NCBI GenBank assembly: GCA_026119855.1
Contig: JAOWBW010001454.1
Coordinates: 310,001 to 374,000, forward strand
DNA length: 64,000 nt
Direction: 5' to 3'
From: Campanula takesimana
Taxonomy: Eukaryota > Streptophyta > Magnoliopsida > Asterales > Campanulaceae
The notes under the pieces are model-generated. The model was not told the origin of the DNA and made no database searches. It saw only the letters and a program-made list of their open reading frames with translations. The translations under genes and the position numbers were made by a program. Each line of letters opens with the position of its first letter. Within the stretch, counting starts at the first letter, position 1. This document shows, piece after piece, positions 11,809 through 24,150 of the stretch.

Positions 11809-13893
11809 TGTCACGACCCGAAATATAGGCTCTATTTTATTAGTAATTAAATGATTTTTATTTAATTATTTGCTTATGTATTCATTTAAGTTATTATTTA
11901 TTTAAATAATTAGGTGTGCATTTTATGTGTTATAATAATTTATGCCTAGCATTTTATTTGGGTCATTTGTGCTTGTGTGGTATTGTTGGGTCTTATTTGC
12001 TAGTAGGGAGTGTGGCAATTGTGTTAGTAGAAGGGGAGGGGCCTAGATGTAACTTTTTCAAATAATTCCCCTACTCCCTCCCTATTCCCCTCACCTCCCT
12101 CACCTTCTCCCTCACTCTCCCATTCTTCTCCCAGCAACTTCTCTCTCTCTCTCCTCCCTTGGGTAAGTTTTCTTCTCTTTACTTCTCTCTCCATTTAAAC
12201 CTTCTTCCTCTCATTATTATTCATTTCTTAAAACGTGAACATTGTGTAGATCGTCGTTAGGATAGCCTAGAATCAAAAAGATTTGAAATCCATCAACTTT
12301 GAGATTTATCAAGTAAGTTACTTTTCCCCCATTTTGATGCTAAAATGTTCATATCATGATTAGATAATGTTTGATGTGTATTATTTGAAGTTTGGTTGAG
12401 TTTTGAATTTGTTTGGAATTTATTTTGGGTTTTGATCAAAAATGGTGAAATCTTGAATGTTGGGTTTGATTCTTGATTTTGGTTGTTAAATGTTGTTGTA
12501 TGAGTCCTCTTAGACTTATTAGTTGTTTTGGTACATTAGTATGTGAGTTGGAATGTTTGATTTTGGTTGAATGTGTTTTGGGTTTGAAAATGGAAGAAAC
12601 CATCTTGTTCTTCCCGATTTCCAGAAATCCAGAAGGTTGGGCGCCGCACAAAATTGCCTGGGCGACCGCACAACATTCTGAAAGCTTTTGTTCTTGGTTT
12701 GAAGGATTTTGGGCGACCGCACAGTCCCTTCTGGGCGGCCGCACAGTTCTCTGAAAATTTACATTTTGTTAATTTGTGTGATTGAAGAACGTGTTTTGGT
12801 CTAAGTCTAGGGTGTCCTTCTAGTTGACCTTAGTGATCATTGTAGTACACGTTAGTGTTAGAATTGGGTCCTTTGTGATCAAGTTTGTGTTTGAAATTCA
12901 TTAATTGATAATTGGGACTTTGAAGCACCTTTATTGTGTATTGTTGGTTCATTTCATCTTCTTGGTGACTTCTTGGTATGGTTCCCTACTTTGGAAACCT
13001 AAGTTGTTTAATTAAGCTAGTATTTATTACATAGCATTTATTTGAAAGTCCAGCTGGTATTTGTGGTTGTGTCGGGCGATGTGAGATATTGTGATGGCAC
13101 CGGCCAAGTCCATTATGGTGTCGACCATTGTTTTGCCCTTATTTTCCTCTTCCAGATTGGCCTTGGTTGAGACGTTTGGAGCATGACTTTGTGGCATGGC
13201 TCCCGCCCTTTGTGGCACATTACTTTGTTATTGGTTCCGGTACCAGGGTTTTCTCTTCGGCTTTCATGCTATTATGAAGATGATGAATTGTTGATTATTG
13301 AAGCTGCGCAGCGATCCTTTATTTGGATGTTCCGGTTTGGAAAACCTTGGCTATATCCTTTGTTATGTGTTTATTTCCGCTGCTATCTGTTATGTGATAA
13401 TTGCTATGTGCTATGTGACAATAATTATTGTTTATTGCTTATTGCATCATAACATGTCATGTAGTTGCATTAGTAACTTATTGAGATTTATCTCACCCCT
13501 TTCCTTTTATCTTTGTTTTTCCTTAACCCCCCCCCCCCCCAGGTGCTAAGGATTAGTCTCGCTGATCACGAGAAGAGGACGTCGAGTGTGGATACATTCT
13601 TTTGGGGAAGGTTGTCATAGGTTGGTTTACATTATGTAAATGTGTAACCTTTTTGGGGTAGTTGTACCAAACAATGACGTCGTTAAGAATTGTATATTTA
13701 TATTTTGTTGGGCATAAACTTGTGGAAGTTTATGATAGTTGTATTTGGTTTTTATTAAACTTGGTTTTGTAAAACTTTAGATTATCACCTTTTGGTATTA
13801 AATGGAATTTTTAACCTTGGTATTTCATAGTTTTGGTTTTAGAGTCGACGTCCAGATCGCGGTCTCGAGCCCGCGGGGTCCGGGGTCGCGACA
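11809..13893 (+). mobile_element. Solo LTR, Ty3/gypsy type
   Basis: A single 2,085-bp LTR with TGTCACGACCCG at the left and TCGCGACA at the right, flanked by the perfect TSD GATTG (11804-11808 and 13894-13898). No internal region or second LTR is present, so the element was reduced by LTR-LTR recombination. Features in order: AT-rich start, CT-rich leader (12060-12160) ending in a GGTAAGTT donor-like site, a TAGATCGTCG block near 12247, four GGGCGnCCGCACA-like words (12640-12750), a TTTCTCACCCC-like block, a run of 14 C (13527-13540) directly before AG, and a GACGTCG stretch. It shares these modules with 25033-27208. Confidence 0.92.
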
Positions 13894-13919
13894 GATTGGG
13901 CCTAGTGCAAGTGGGAGAT
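13894..13919 (+). promoter_or_regulatory. Copia polypurine tract
   Basis: Includes one TSD copy (GATTG) of the solo LTR, then the tract AAGTGGGAGAT just before the LTR start TGTTGG. AGTGGGAGATTGTTGG is typical of plant copia elements. Confidence 0.8.
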
Positions 13920-15201
13920 TGTTGGATATTATGCCCTAGGCCCTTGAGAAAGGCCTACGCGTTATATCATAGCTTCATTGTTATAGAGATAACAAACCCG
14001 ATTATTATATCTTTTGCATGTTTATTATAATAATCATTGTCCCTAGCACTTATGAAGAGCTAGCATGAGTTTAATGGATAATCATGTGATGATTATGGTG
14101 CATAGGATGTGGATTAAACTTGTGGATACTTGTTGGGGAATGAGGTACTGGATAGACCCGTTATGAGATTTATGTCATGGTCAAATGTCATAATTAAATC
14201 TCATAATAGTCATACCATTTGAATCCTTAGACCTGAGATTATCATAGTCTTCCACATGATGAACATTATGTTTGACATACTCTAATGCCACCTTTAACCG
14301 GGTGGTTATAAAGGCTACGATTGGCATAATCGGATTCCTGTAGGGAAGAGTGATAAGTCAAGATGGAATTTGTCTTTCTCTCAAGAGAGATATCTGCTTG
14401 GCCTCTCGATGAGTGAGATTGATAATAGTGTACGACCGTACCCAAATGAATTGATGTGTTCAATGTCATTTGCTCATATCAATCTACTCGGGATCGAGAA
14501 AGCATTGGATGACATAAGTTGACTTGGACCATGACTTATGTCCAATATGATATCGTGTGACAAAGGGATTGTGATATGTTCTATAAGGTTACTTTGGGCT
14601 TTCAAAGTTATACTAATTAGGTAGTCATAATGGCTTGCTAGAGTCCGCTTATGACTTACGGGTTCTGACATGCTCGGACTCGTTGCCAACTTTGTATAAT
14701 CATAATGGCTTCCCGTAACTGGTCAGTTTATTCAGCTTCCTTTTGCGAAAAGGAATCCCGACCCCAAACAGAATTAGGTCAAACCCTCATATAAGATATG
14801 CAGCCGAGTTTGACAGCCTCTAATGGTGATTTTGAAGATCACAAACCTTTGTTTTAGAAACAATAAATTATAGAGAGGTATTATTATTTATTTGATGATT
14901 CATGATCATCAATATACAATAATTGAAGAGCAAAATAATTCCGATGAAGAAATCGTTTCTTCATCAAGCCTTGGGTCTAGCAATCTATATCAAGAAGGTA
15001 TTCTTGATATCCGTTCGACGTATGGATACCAATAGAGGGTGTTTTCTTTATCACCTTAAAGTCCGTGTTCATGGATTTGATCTTTATGGGTATGTTTTCT
15101 TTCATCTTGTATTTAATTTAATCAACATGCACGGATCTGGGCTCATGGGTGTTTGATTTATATGTTTAATTCCGCTGAGCATGACGCATCAAAACCCAAC
15201 A
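13920..15201 (+). repeat. 3' LTR of the decayed copia element
   Basis: 1,282 bp with inverted ends TGTTGG and CCAACA, directly after the polypurine tract. The 5' partner is outside the window, so age cannot be read from LTR divergence. Open stretches in it (for example 14923-15156) are not recognised as genes. Confidence 0.88.
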
Positions 15202-15212
15202 GTAACCATTAC

Positions 15213-17264
15213 TGTAGACACCCCACATTGGACCTCTCATGTCCCGATTGCATACACATTTCTTTGTCTTCCTCTTTTCTGTTAAGTTTTGTTACTTTTC
15301 GTTAGCTTTCGTTACTTTCCGTTAAGTTCTCGACTTACTCCGTTAGTCTTGGGTATGACTAACTGACAAAGTCAACCTTGAGTCTTTGTTTCACTTGTTT
15401 TTCGTTGACTTCTGTGGTGTTCGTTAAGTTTCTGACTGATCTCGTTAGTTTTGGGACTTAACTGCATAACAGGGTTAACTTTTGGGCTAAAATTTGGATT
15501 TCCTGAAGATGGGAGGAGCGCGCCTCCGCCCTCCTTTATGGGACGCTCGCGCCTCCCATAGGGGGGTAGGAGGTGCGCGCTTCCCACCTCCAGAATCCCA
15601 TATTTTGCCAAATTTTCCTCCTTTTCTGATTTGTAACCCCAAAGCCATTATGGCTTGACTTGATCCGGGGAAGGGCCATCTTTGTGACCACAAAGACCTT
15701 ACCTAACACCTATAAAAATCCCTCCAATCCATCATTGAAGGATGACTTTTCCCTTTCACTCTCTTAACAAAAAAGGGGAGAATTCTTAAATAAAAAATAT
15801 TCAAAAACACACAAAAGCTCCATTTTCAAGTAGTTACTACACACAAAGTGTGATCCTTTCCCATTCAAATCCAAGGTACAATGTCTATCTTCTTCTTCTA
15901 AATTCTTGTTTTATCTTTTATTCTTTCTTTATCATCTCTTAAACACAAAAATATTTTAAATTACACTCTTCATCTTTTCTCCCTCTCTTCAATGTGTATG
16001 TAATCTCCATAAAAAGGGATACAACCAAAAGGCAACTTCACTATTGAAGTTTGGCCAAGGTTACATCCCAACATTCCAATCTCAATTTCAATTATTAATC
16101 ATTTCTTAATGTAATGGTTTAGCAATAATTCAACATGTAATTCTTAGCATAAATCAATAAAATCATTTAGCTTTCTTTTTTCCCTCTCTTCTCATTGTAG
16201 GTTGTTAGCACTTTTTATTTAATTAATTGAAGGACATTTAGCATTAGAACACCAAAAGTAGAAAGACCCGCGTAAGCGGGGTGGATTGGGTGTTTAAGTA
16301 CTTCCCACTCCGTCACCTAACCCCCGAACCCTTCTCCCTTGAATCTCTGGTTTCGTAATCTTAAAAAAAAAGGCTACTTTCTTAGGTTTTCTCGCGTTCC
16401 TCTTAAAAGGTGGATGGCGACTCTAAAACTTAAAACACAAAGTAGACATCCTAGGTAATTCGCGCGCTCTAGCCAAGCCGCGGTTCCCCGGGGTATCTAC
16501 AGTGAAGACTCCGCTGGGGATATAGAGGGTTAAACTTGCATTTTCTGCTTTTGGTGTTCTTTTATTCTGTTTTTTGGGCATTCTGGTAAAAAGGGTGGGA
16601 AGCGCGCGCCTCCTGCCTTCTTGGCCTGAAGCGCGCGCGTCCGACCTTCATTGCCAGAATCGCCCGCCTTTTATAATGTTATTCGAATTTCATGTTTCTG
16701 TTCTAACAGTTTCTGCAGGGGAAAGTTACATAATTTGGGACCAGGGCAATCCCTTGAGTCCACAGTTTTTGACATTCTGACAGGTACCCCAGATGCGCGC
16801 GCCGTCTATCATCATGGCGCACTGCGCGCGCTTCCCATATCAATGCTTTGAGGCGCGCACTTTTGGGTAAATTCCCAGAACATCATTCAGTTCCCAGAAC
16901 AGAAGCAGTGCACAGAAACAGAACAGAATGACAGTGTGGGCACCGAGCTTGCACATGAACAATTTTACTTTCTGTTTATTTTTATCGGTCACACGGGTGA
17001 TTCGAGAGTTGTAATTATGTGCTTATTGCTTTTATTTTCTTTTGAAAAAAAAAAGATATTTTGTCACTTGTTAGACCTCACACTACGCGCACAATTCTTA
17101 TCAACTGCTCACTATCGAGTTGCACGAGTTTAACCCCAAACCCGTCGAGGCCCATCCTAGAAAGTTTCAAGCTCCACTCGACCTTGACTCTTTTGAAGCG
17201 GTAAACCTCAGCCCGTGGCGTAGTTCATGACTACATGCCGGGGGTGACCTTAAGCCTCTCTTTA
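15213..17264 (+). mobile_element. Truncated Tat/Ogre-like element: 5' LTR plus leader
   Basis: LTR 15213-16501 (TGTAGACACCCC to GGGGTATCTACA) followed by a mutated primer site (GTGAAGACTCCGCTGGGGA, 16502-16520) and about 745 bp of leader. The leader aligns with the first part of the complete relative (18561-19310). Similarity stops abruptly near 17264, after the stretch ending CTCTTTA. No 3' LTR and no matching TSD were found, so the element lost everything downstream before or when its neighbour arrived. GC-rich words GCGCGC occur at 15517-15580 and 16600-16860. Confidence 0.85.
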
Positions 17265-17327
17265 ATGCGATTATTTAATTGGTATGATCATGAGGTAGAT
17301 GAATTTATGTGATGGATTTTATATGAG

Positions 17328-18560
17328 TGTAGACACCCCGCCTTGGACCTCTCATGTCCCGATTGCATACACATTCTCTATCTTCCTCTCTTCTGTTATG
17401 TTTTGTTACTTTCCGTTAACTTTTGTTACTTTCCATTAAGTTCTTGACTTACTCCGTTAGTCTTGGATTTGACTAAGTGACAAAGTCAACCTTGAGTCTT
17501 TGTCTACTTTGTTTTTGTTTACTTTCGTGGTGTTCGTTAAGTTTCTAACTGATCTCGTTAGTTTTGGGACTTAACTGCAAAACGGGGTTAACTTTTGGGC
17601 TAAAATATGGATTTCCTGAAGGTGGGACGAGCGCGCCTTTGACCTTCTTTGTGGGACGAGCGCGCCACCCATAGGGGGGGGTGGGACGTGCGCGCTTCCC
17701 ACCTCCAGGATCCCAGATTTTGCCAAATTTCCCTCCTCTTCTGATTTGTAACCCCCAAAACCATTATGTCTTGGCTTGATCCGGGGAAGGGCCATATTTG
17801 TGACCACAAACACTTCCCTAACACCTATAAATACCTCTTCATTCCACCATGGAAAAAAGAGGAGGAATTCTTGAATCAAAAACACTTTAAAACACATAAA
17901 ATCAATTTTCAAAGGGTGGTCACCATAGTCAATTTGGTTCTTCCCCATTCAAGCACAAGGTACAACTCTCACTTTATCCTTCTAAACTCTTTTAATTCTC
18001 TTTGTCAAAACTCTTTACTTGTTTTCTTCATCTCTCACTTCTCTAATGAGTATGCAATCTCCATAAAAAGGGATACAACCAAAAGGCCATTTCACTATTG
18101 AAGTTTGGCCAAGGTTACATCCCAACATTCCAATCTCTATTTCAATCATTGATCATTTCTTAATGTAATGATTTAGCAATAATTCAACATGTAATTCTTA
18201 GCATAAATCAATAAATAAAACAATTCTCTTTTTATTTCCCTCTTTTTTCCCTTGTAATCGTTAGCACATTTTCATATTAATAAATAGAAGGACTTTTTAG
18301 CATTAGAACACCAATTGTAGCAAGACCCGCGTAAGCGGGGCGGAGTGGGTGTTTAAGTACTTCCCACTCCGTCACCTAACCCCCGAACCCTTCTCTTCCC
18401 GAATCTTTGGTTTCGTAACATTAAAAAATAGGCTATTTCTAGGTTTTTCTTATGTTCCTTTAAAAACATAGGTGGCGACTCTACAAAATAAAATCAATTA
18501 GACATCCTAGGATCCTTCCACCGCTCTAGCCAAGCCGTGGGCTCTCCCGGGGTATCTACA
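17328..18560 (+). repeat. 5' LTR of the Tat/Ogre-like element
   Basis: 1,233 bp. Two or three GCGCGC-type words lie at 17625-17695. A TATA-like ACCTATAAATACC occurs near 17822-17834, a plausible promoter. Highly similar to 24832-28246 without its insertion, more diverged from 15213-16501. Confidence 0.9.
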
Positions 18561-18579
18561 GTGGCGACTCCGCTGGGGA
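18561..18579 (+). promoter_or_regulatory. Primer-binding site (Tat/Ogre type)
   Basis: GTGGCGACTCCGCTGGGGA follows the LTR end CTACA directly. This sequence resembles the sites reported for Tat/Ogre elements, usually attributed to tRNA-Arg; I assign the tRNA from memory of that group, not by alignment. Confidence 0.7.
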
Positions 18580-19796
18580 GTTATTAGAGGGTTAAACTTG
18601 CGTTCTTAACTTTTTGGTGTTCTTATTACTGTTTTCTGGGCATTCTGGTAAAAAGGGTGGGAAGCGCGCGCCTCTGGCCTTCTTGGCCTAAAGTGCGCGC
18701 GTCCGATCCCAATTACCAGAATCGCCCGCCTCCTTTCTTGTCCTTCAATTCCATGTTTCTGTGCTAACAATTACTGCAGGGGAAAGAATTTTTTATTTAG
18801 GGTCAAGGCAATCCCTTGAACCCACTGATTCGCAGGTACTGCCCAGAATCGGGCGCCTCTGCCCCTCTTTGTCTACCGCGCGCGCCTTCCGCATAGGCCA
18901 CCCAATGCGCGCGCTTCTGGGCGCATTCCCAGAACAGAACAGTTCACAGAAAACAGAACAGGGCAGAATGACAATGTGTGGGCACCGGGCCTGCACAGAA
19001 CTTCTTTTATTTTCTGTTTGTTTTATCGGTCACACGGGTGATTCTAAAGTTGTAATTATGTGCTTATTTGTTTTATTTTTTTATTTATTTTGAAAAAAAA
19101 AAATGTTTTGTCACATGTTAGACCTCACACTACATGTACATATTCTTATCAATTGTTCAATATCGAGTCGCACAATGTTCAACCCCAAACCCGTTGAGGC
19201 CCGTCCTAGAAAGTTTCAAGCTCCACCCGACCTTGACTCTTTCGAAGCGGTCAACCTCAGCCCGTGGCGTAGTTCAAGACTACATGCCGGGGGTGACCTT
19301 TAAGCCCCTCTTTAGCCGAGCACAAGCCACACAATTCTAGTCTAGGGTCTAACACTCCGTGACTCAAGTCGGTTTTCATGTACCGAGATTTCCCTAAACT
19401 AATGTCTTCAAATCATACATGCCAATTTGTTGCAATGGACGAAATAAAACTCCGTCCCCAAAAGTGGCTATCTTGGACGAAAATAAACAATCCGTCCCCG
19501 CATGTATGATTTACTACATTAATTTAGTTTAATCCCATCACATGTTGGTATCACAAGCGTGGTGGAATCCGATGAGTATATGGGACCGCGAGAAGGTCTA
19601 TATACTAGTGTGACGATTCCACTATTTTTCTAGAAACCCCAAAAAGGACCGCGTCCTTCCGACTTTTGTAAATAAAAAAAAAGAGTCATTTTTCTTTATG
19701 TGGTTGAGTCTTTTCTTGTTTGTGGGTGAAATCATTTTACTCAAAAGGTGTTTGTGGGGCCAACCTAAGATCAACCGTGTTCTTCCAATAGGTCCA

Positions 19797-20381
19797 ATGG
19801 CTTCCAACGGCAACAACAACAACGGTGGAAATGATTTCGTGTCCAACGAAGGGTTACTCAACATAATGAAATCAATGGGGGAACAAATGGATAGGATCGT
19901 CGAGGATGCCCGCCGTAAAGACAATTTGTGGCAAGCCCGTTTCGATATCGACAAGAGGATTCACAAAGAAGAGGTTTCCGAACTCAAGGCCCGTCTTGAT
20001 AATGAAAGAAGAATTCACGAGGAAGAGGTTTCCGAACTCAAAGCCCGTTTGCAAGAGCTCACCGACGGCAAAGCAAAGTTCAATGGTAAAGCATGCTCAA
20101 GTGGCCCGACCCTCAAAACCTACAAGGGTACCACCAACAACCGAGTTTTCACTCCTCTCCTAGGAATAACCCAAGCTGAGGCATTTGAAACTTTGGTGGC
20201 AAGTGGGAGGGTCAAACCTTTGGAAGGGTACAAGCCGAAGGCGATACTGAAGAATCATGCACATAGTGAATGGTGCGGCTACCACAAGCATAGTGGCCAT
20301 ACTACCGAAGGGTGCTTCCTTCTCCGAAACATCATCCAAGATTTGATCGACAACGGCGAATTTACTGTGGGTGAAAAGTAA
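19797..20381 (+). CDS. Gag-like protein of the Tat/Ogre-like element
   Basis: 194 codons starting MASNGNNNNGG; an upstream in-frame extension to 19698 lacks conserved character. Residues about 30-90 are charged and helical, with a 15-residue unit (core RRIHEEEVSELKARL) present about twice, suggesting a coiled coil. Near the C-terminus is CGYHKHSGHTTEGC followed by FLLRNIIQDLIDNG, the C-x2-H-x4-H-x4-C zinc-knuckle context typical of Tat/Athila gag proteins. The matrix/capsid part found in full-length gag is missing, so this is a shortened gag that could still bind RNA. Expression is unknown. Confidence 0.6.
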   Translation: MASNGNNNNGGNDFVSNEGLLNIMKSMGEQMDRIVEDARRKDNLWQARFDIDKRIHKEEVSELKARLDNERRIHEEEVSELKARLQELTDGKAKFNGKACSSGPTLKTYKGTTNNRVFTPLLGITQAEAFETLVASGRVKPLEGYKPKAILKNHAHSEWCGYHKHSGHTTEGCFLLRNIIQDLIDNGEFTVGEK

Positions 20382-20627
20382 CCGCTAGAGAATGGCAACA
20401 TGCAAGAACCCATCAAGGAAAAAGCTTGGTTTTGAAATGGGCCTTCAACAAGAGATCATGCCGCAAGGAGACTACAATGGCAAAGACGATGACAGCAATC
20501 TCCGTTTCTCTTTCTCTACCTAGTAATAGGAATTAAAAAAAAAAGTCAAAGTCCTCTTTTGTGTGCATTAAGTTTTCTTCCTTCTCATGTCAATGTTTGA
20601 GTCGATCTTATCAAATAAAAGTCGTTC

Positions 20628-20829
20628 TTGTCCTCATACACAATTCCAAGTTGTTCAATTAATTCTTGGCAAAATGATGAAAAGATGTCTAAACAAGTTT
20701 TAGAACGAAGGCCATCGCTGGAACGCCTAGGGGCTAAACATCGTGACGAAGGCAACGACATCAACAACAACGGCGAATCCAAGACATCAAGCATGGAGAA
20801 AAATCAAGCAAAGTTTTCAAAGGGGGATC

Positions 20830-20860
<31 letters not shown>

Positions 20861-21059
20861 CGCTAGGTTGAAATCATCAAATCAACCTAGGCAAAAGTTA
20901 GAGCACAAAAATAAAAATAAAAAACCCACCTCAATCAAAGAAGATCAACATCATCATCCACCAACAAAGGACGAAGCTACGAAGCAACAATTCCATCACG
21001 AAGAATGGAGAATCCACAAGAACTACGGTGACCTGAGCCTCTACACTGGAGGAACGTAG
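20628..21059 (+). pseudogene. Open stretch in the element, Lys-rich through a poly-A run
   Basis: 143 codons with no recognised domain; its middle is a run of Lys codons from a poly-A tract at 20829-20857. It may be a relic of the region between gag and pol or a chance ORF. The poly-A length varies easily, so the frame is not reliable. Confidence 0.2.
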
Positions 21060-24000
21060 GCAACCTGCGGGTCCGGTCTCATGCAAGAAAGAAGATATGT
21101 TTAGCCCTAGCGCGTTATGGTGATCGGCCTTCATCTCGAACTTGTCAAGACAGCTTTGTACGATTCATTTGCCAATGAATTAGTCACCAAAAAGATTGAA
21201 CAAATTTCTTAGATTTGGAATCATTTCGCGTTCCTTGTCGAGTCTAGGGACTTCTATTCTTTCTGCATACTCCCAATTTCTTGCAATCAAATTGGGGCTT
21301 TCCTTCTCTTCTCTCTTAATAACTTACTTGCCTTCATGAGTCATTTAAAAAACGGTCAAATACATGAAGTCAATACTAGGGACACTTCCCTAATCAAGTC
21401 AATGTCACTCACCTTTAGTGACAAGAGGTTTCCATCGCAAAATTACATGCCTTATCTCCTCAGCTAGAGTCAATGCACACTTCCTCATTAATCGAGTCAA
21501 AATGAAGACGCAAAAGAGATGCCCGCTAGATTGAAAACCTGAAAGGGCGGTCTAGGCAAAAAACAGGGTGCGTCATAAAAAAAATATGAGAAAGTGAGAG
21601 AGAGAAGGGAAAGAGAAATGGAGATCTCCGGCCTCTAAAGAAGACAACTGCACGAGCTCTACATTGGATCTCCTCAGCAAGTCAATTCCCCACCGAGTCA
21701 ACTTTGGATTGCAAAAGGCTCGACAAGATATGGCACCATCAAAGGTTGTTTTGGGTTATTGGCATCATTCTCCAGCAGTGTGCATTTTTGGGTTCATGAA
21801 AAGAAGGCCCGTGGTAGCCAAGACCCATCCGAGAACGAGCCCATCATAAAAGGGCACGAGGTCGTACAAATAATCCCTAGCTAGTCAATTGGCTTGGGCA
21901 AAAAATAGCAACAACATGTGTCTCAGTTTTCAAAGCTTCTTCAAGTATGTGCTTCTAAAGTACGCCGAAAGGCTCCCGAGAAATGGAGTAGCTCTTGCCA
22001 TGTCCTCTCATGTTTGTTCCCTCGCACGAGGATGAGTCACTCTTGCTTTGCTCAACAAATGGTGACGTCCTAGGGGCTATGTGACTCAAGGACAAGGACT
22101 TCTTTTGCTTCACTTGACAATCAATACGCCCTAGAGGCTATGTTCGAGAAAGATGTGTGAGACTATCCTCAAAGTCTCCCAAAAGGGATGTCAAAAAGCC
22201 CTCTTATCGCGTGTGCCCGTGCTCGTTCCCCCAATCAAGGATGGACCTTTCTCGCAATCAATGATGGAACTCTAAGGGCTACGGTAAAGTCTTAAAGGCT
22301 CCCTCGGCAAAGAGCAATTAACTCCCCAGCAGTATCCCCAGCCGAGTCATGTGCAACATTGGAAGCTTCCTCAATTCGGCACCGAAGGTCTGAAGGGGCT
22401 TCGCAATCTACAATCTTTTGGGCTACGGCATTACAGTAATCCGAGCAAAGGGAAATATTGGGGCTTCGTGACCGACAGTCTTTTGGGCAACAATACTCGA
22501 GCAACGCAATTTGGGAGTAGTCTCCATGAAAGGGATCAAGCTTCAAAGGGTCTCTCAACACTTCAAGTCAAAGGCCTCTTGGTTTTAAATGAAGACTCCG
22601 ATGTTATGAATGAAGTTGATGATTTTTGTTAGAACTCACAGCGAGATTTTGAAGAAGTATTATAGAAAAGGAAAAAGATTCAATATGCTAAACTCTAATC
22701 AAAACAGGGTTATAGCGGGAAATGCCACGGCCAATCCCAATGTTTCTGCAATTCAGCACCCCCTTCTCCAAGATCAAAAGCACAAGGTGCAGCTCAGATA
22801 AAGTTGGGCCACAGCACTAGTTGCATCCGAAGATCCGTCATTAGTTCAACTCAAGAAGAGTCAAGCAAGCATACTCATTTGGGACTTTATCACACTAAGA
22901 CCTTATCCTCCGCGACTTCGACGGCACCCCAAGACATTACTGCATCTTTTGACATAAGCCCTCAGCCATTTGGGTATCGACCACAATGAGGCCATTCATC
23001 TCCCCAGTAAGAGCAAGAAGGAGATCTCCATCAAAAATTCTACCAAACGGTACATCCGCTCTCAATGCCGAACCGATCACAAGATAATTTGGGGCTTTAC
23101 ATCGAAAGGTCTTCACACTCCACCGTCTTGAAGCTAGCAAACAAGAAGTCCATGACATTTGGGGCTTTGCAATCTCTCAAGGTTTGGTATCAATAATCTA
23201 CTCTTGGGATTTGATCACGCCAACAACAAAAGGCGATTTATTTGAATGGGCCAAGAACTGATTTATCTTGGGGCTATGCAAGCCACTCAAAGTTTGGCAT
23301 CAAAGGCATTCTAGGAGCTTTACAATCACCAACCCCTTATCTCGGCATCAAATGCCTTTTGGAGCCCCATAATCGACAAATCTCTTGGGGCTAGACATCA
23401 ATTTCGTTGGACACCACAGCAACAACGACAGAATTCAACAAGGCAATCCGGACTTCGATTGAACACGACTTGATCTTGGTTTGGCTTCACAAGCACACAA
23501 TGGTTAAAATGGTTCACCCACGAACTAAAAAAAAAAAAAATCTTTTCCTCACATGTGTGCATATTCTTTCCCTTCTAAAAAAAAAAAAAAAAAATCTTTT
23601 ACTCCTTCTATGTGCAAAAGTATGTGCTTTACTTTGCCTTGCTCCATAGCTTCTTCCTCAGAGTTCTCCATCATCCTTGAACTACGCTGGTCTGATTCCC
23701 TTCAAGGGATACGTAGGCAGCCTTTGGCACGACCAACCCATCATCAAGAGCGTTCTCTCATCAACATCCAAAGAATGGACATTCTCCATCAAAGCATCCT
23801 CCGCGGACATCAGAAATCCATCTCCACTCAAGCGGCAATGGTAAGTGAAGGTATGAATACATCCAATGCTTTCCTCAAAATCACACCGCACACAAGATCA
23901 CTCTCTACATTCTTACTTCTCTCTCATTGCAAGGGTGTTCCAAAATCCCATCACACCACGAGCATAATTTCTCTCCTCATTTCACACTTCATGCATCTTC

Positions 24001-24150
24001 TTGCAAGAACACATATACCTGTCAAGCACACACATAAAAGGTACCACCACGAAGTCAACAGCATCCGCTACTCAAGGCACTTCATCCCCACCAGAAAATG
24101 GTCAACCGTGCCCACACCCCACAAAGTCAACAACATAAGCAGATGCGGAT
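21060..24150 (+). other. 3' non-coding part of the Tat/Ogre-like element with degenerate repeats
   Basis: No pol domain was recognised. From about 22400 to 23400 a degenerate phrase recurs: TTGGGGCTTTnCA or TTGGGGCTATnCA followed by ATC and AAGGTTTGGTATCAA-like words, roughly every 60-120 bp. Poly-A runs occur at 23528-23540 and 23578-23594. Short ORFs here are not gene-like. Confidence 0.55.
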
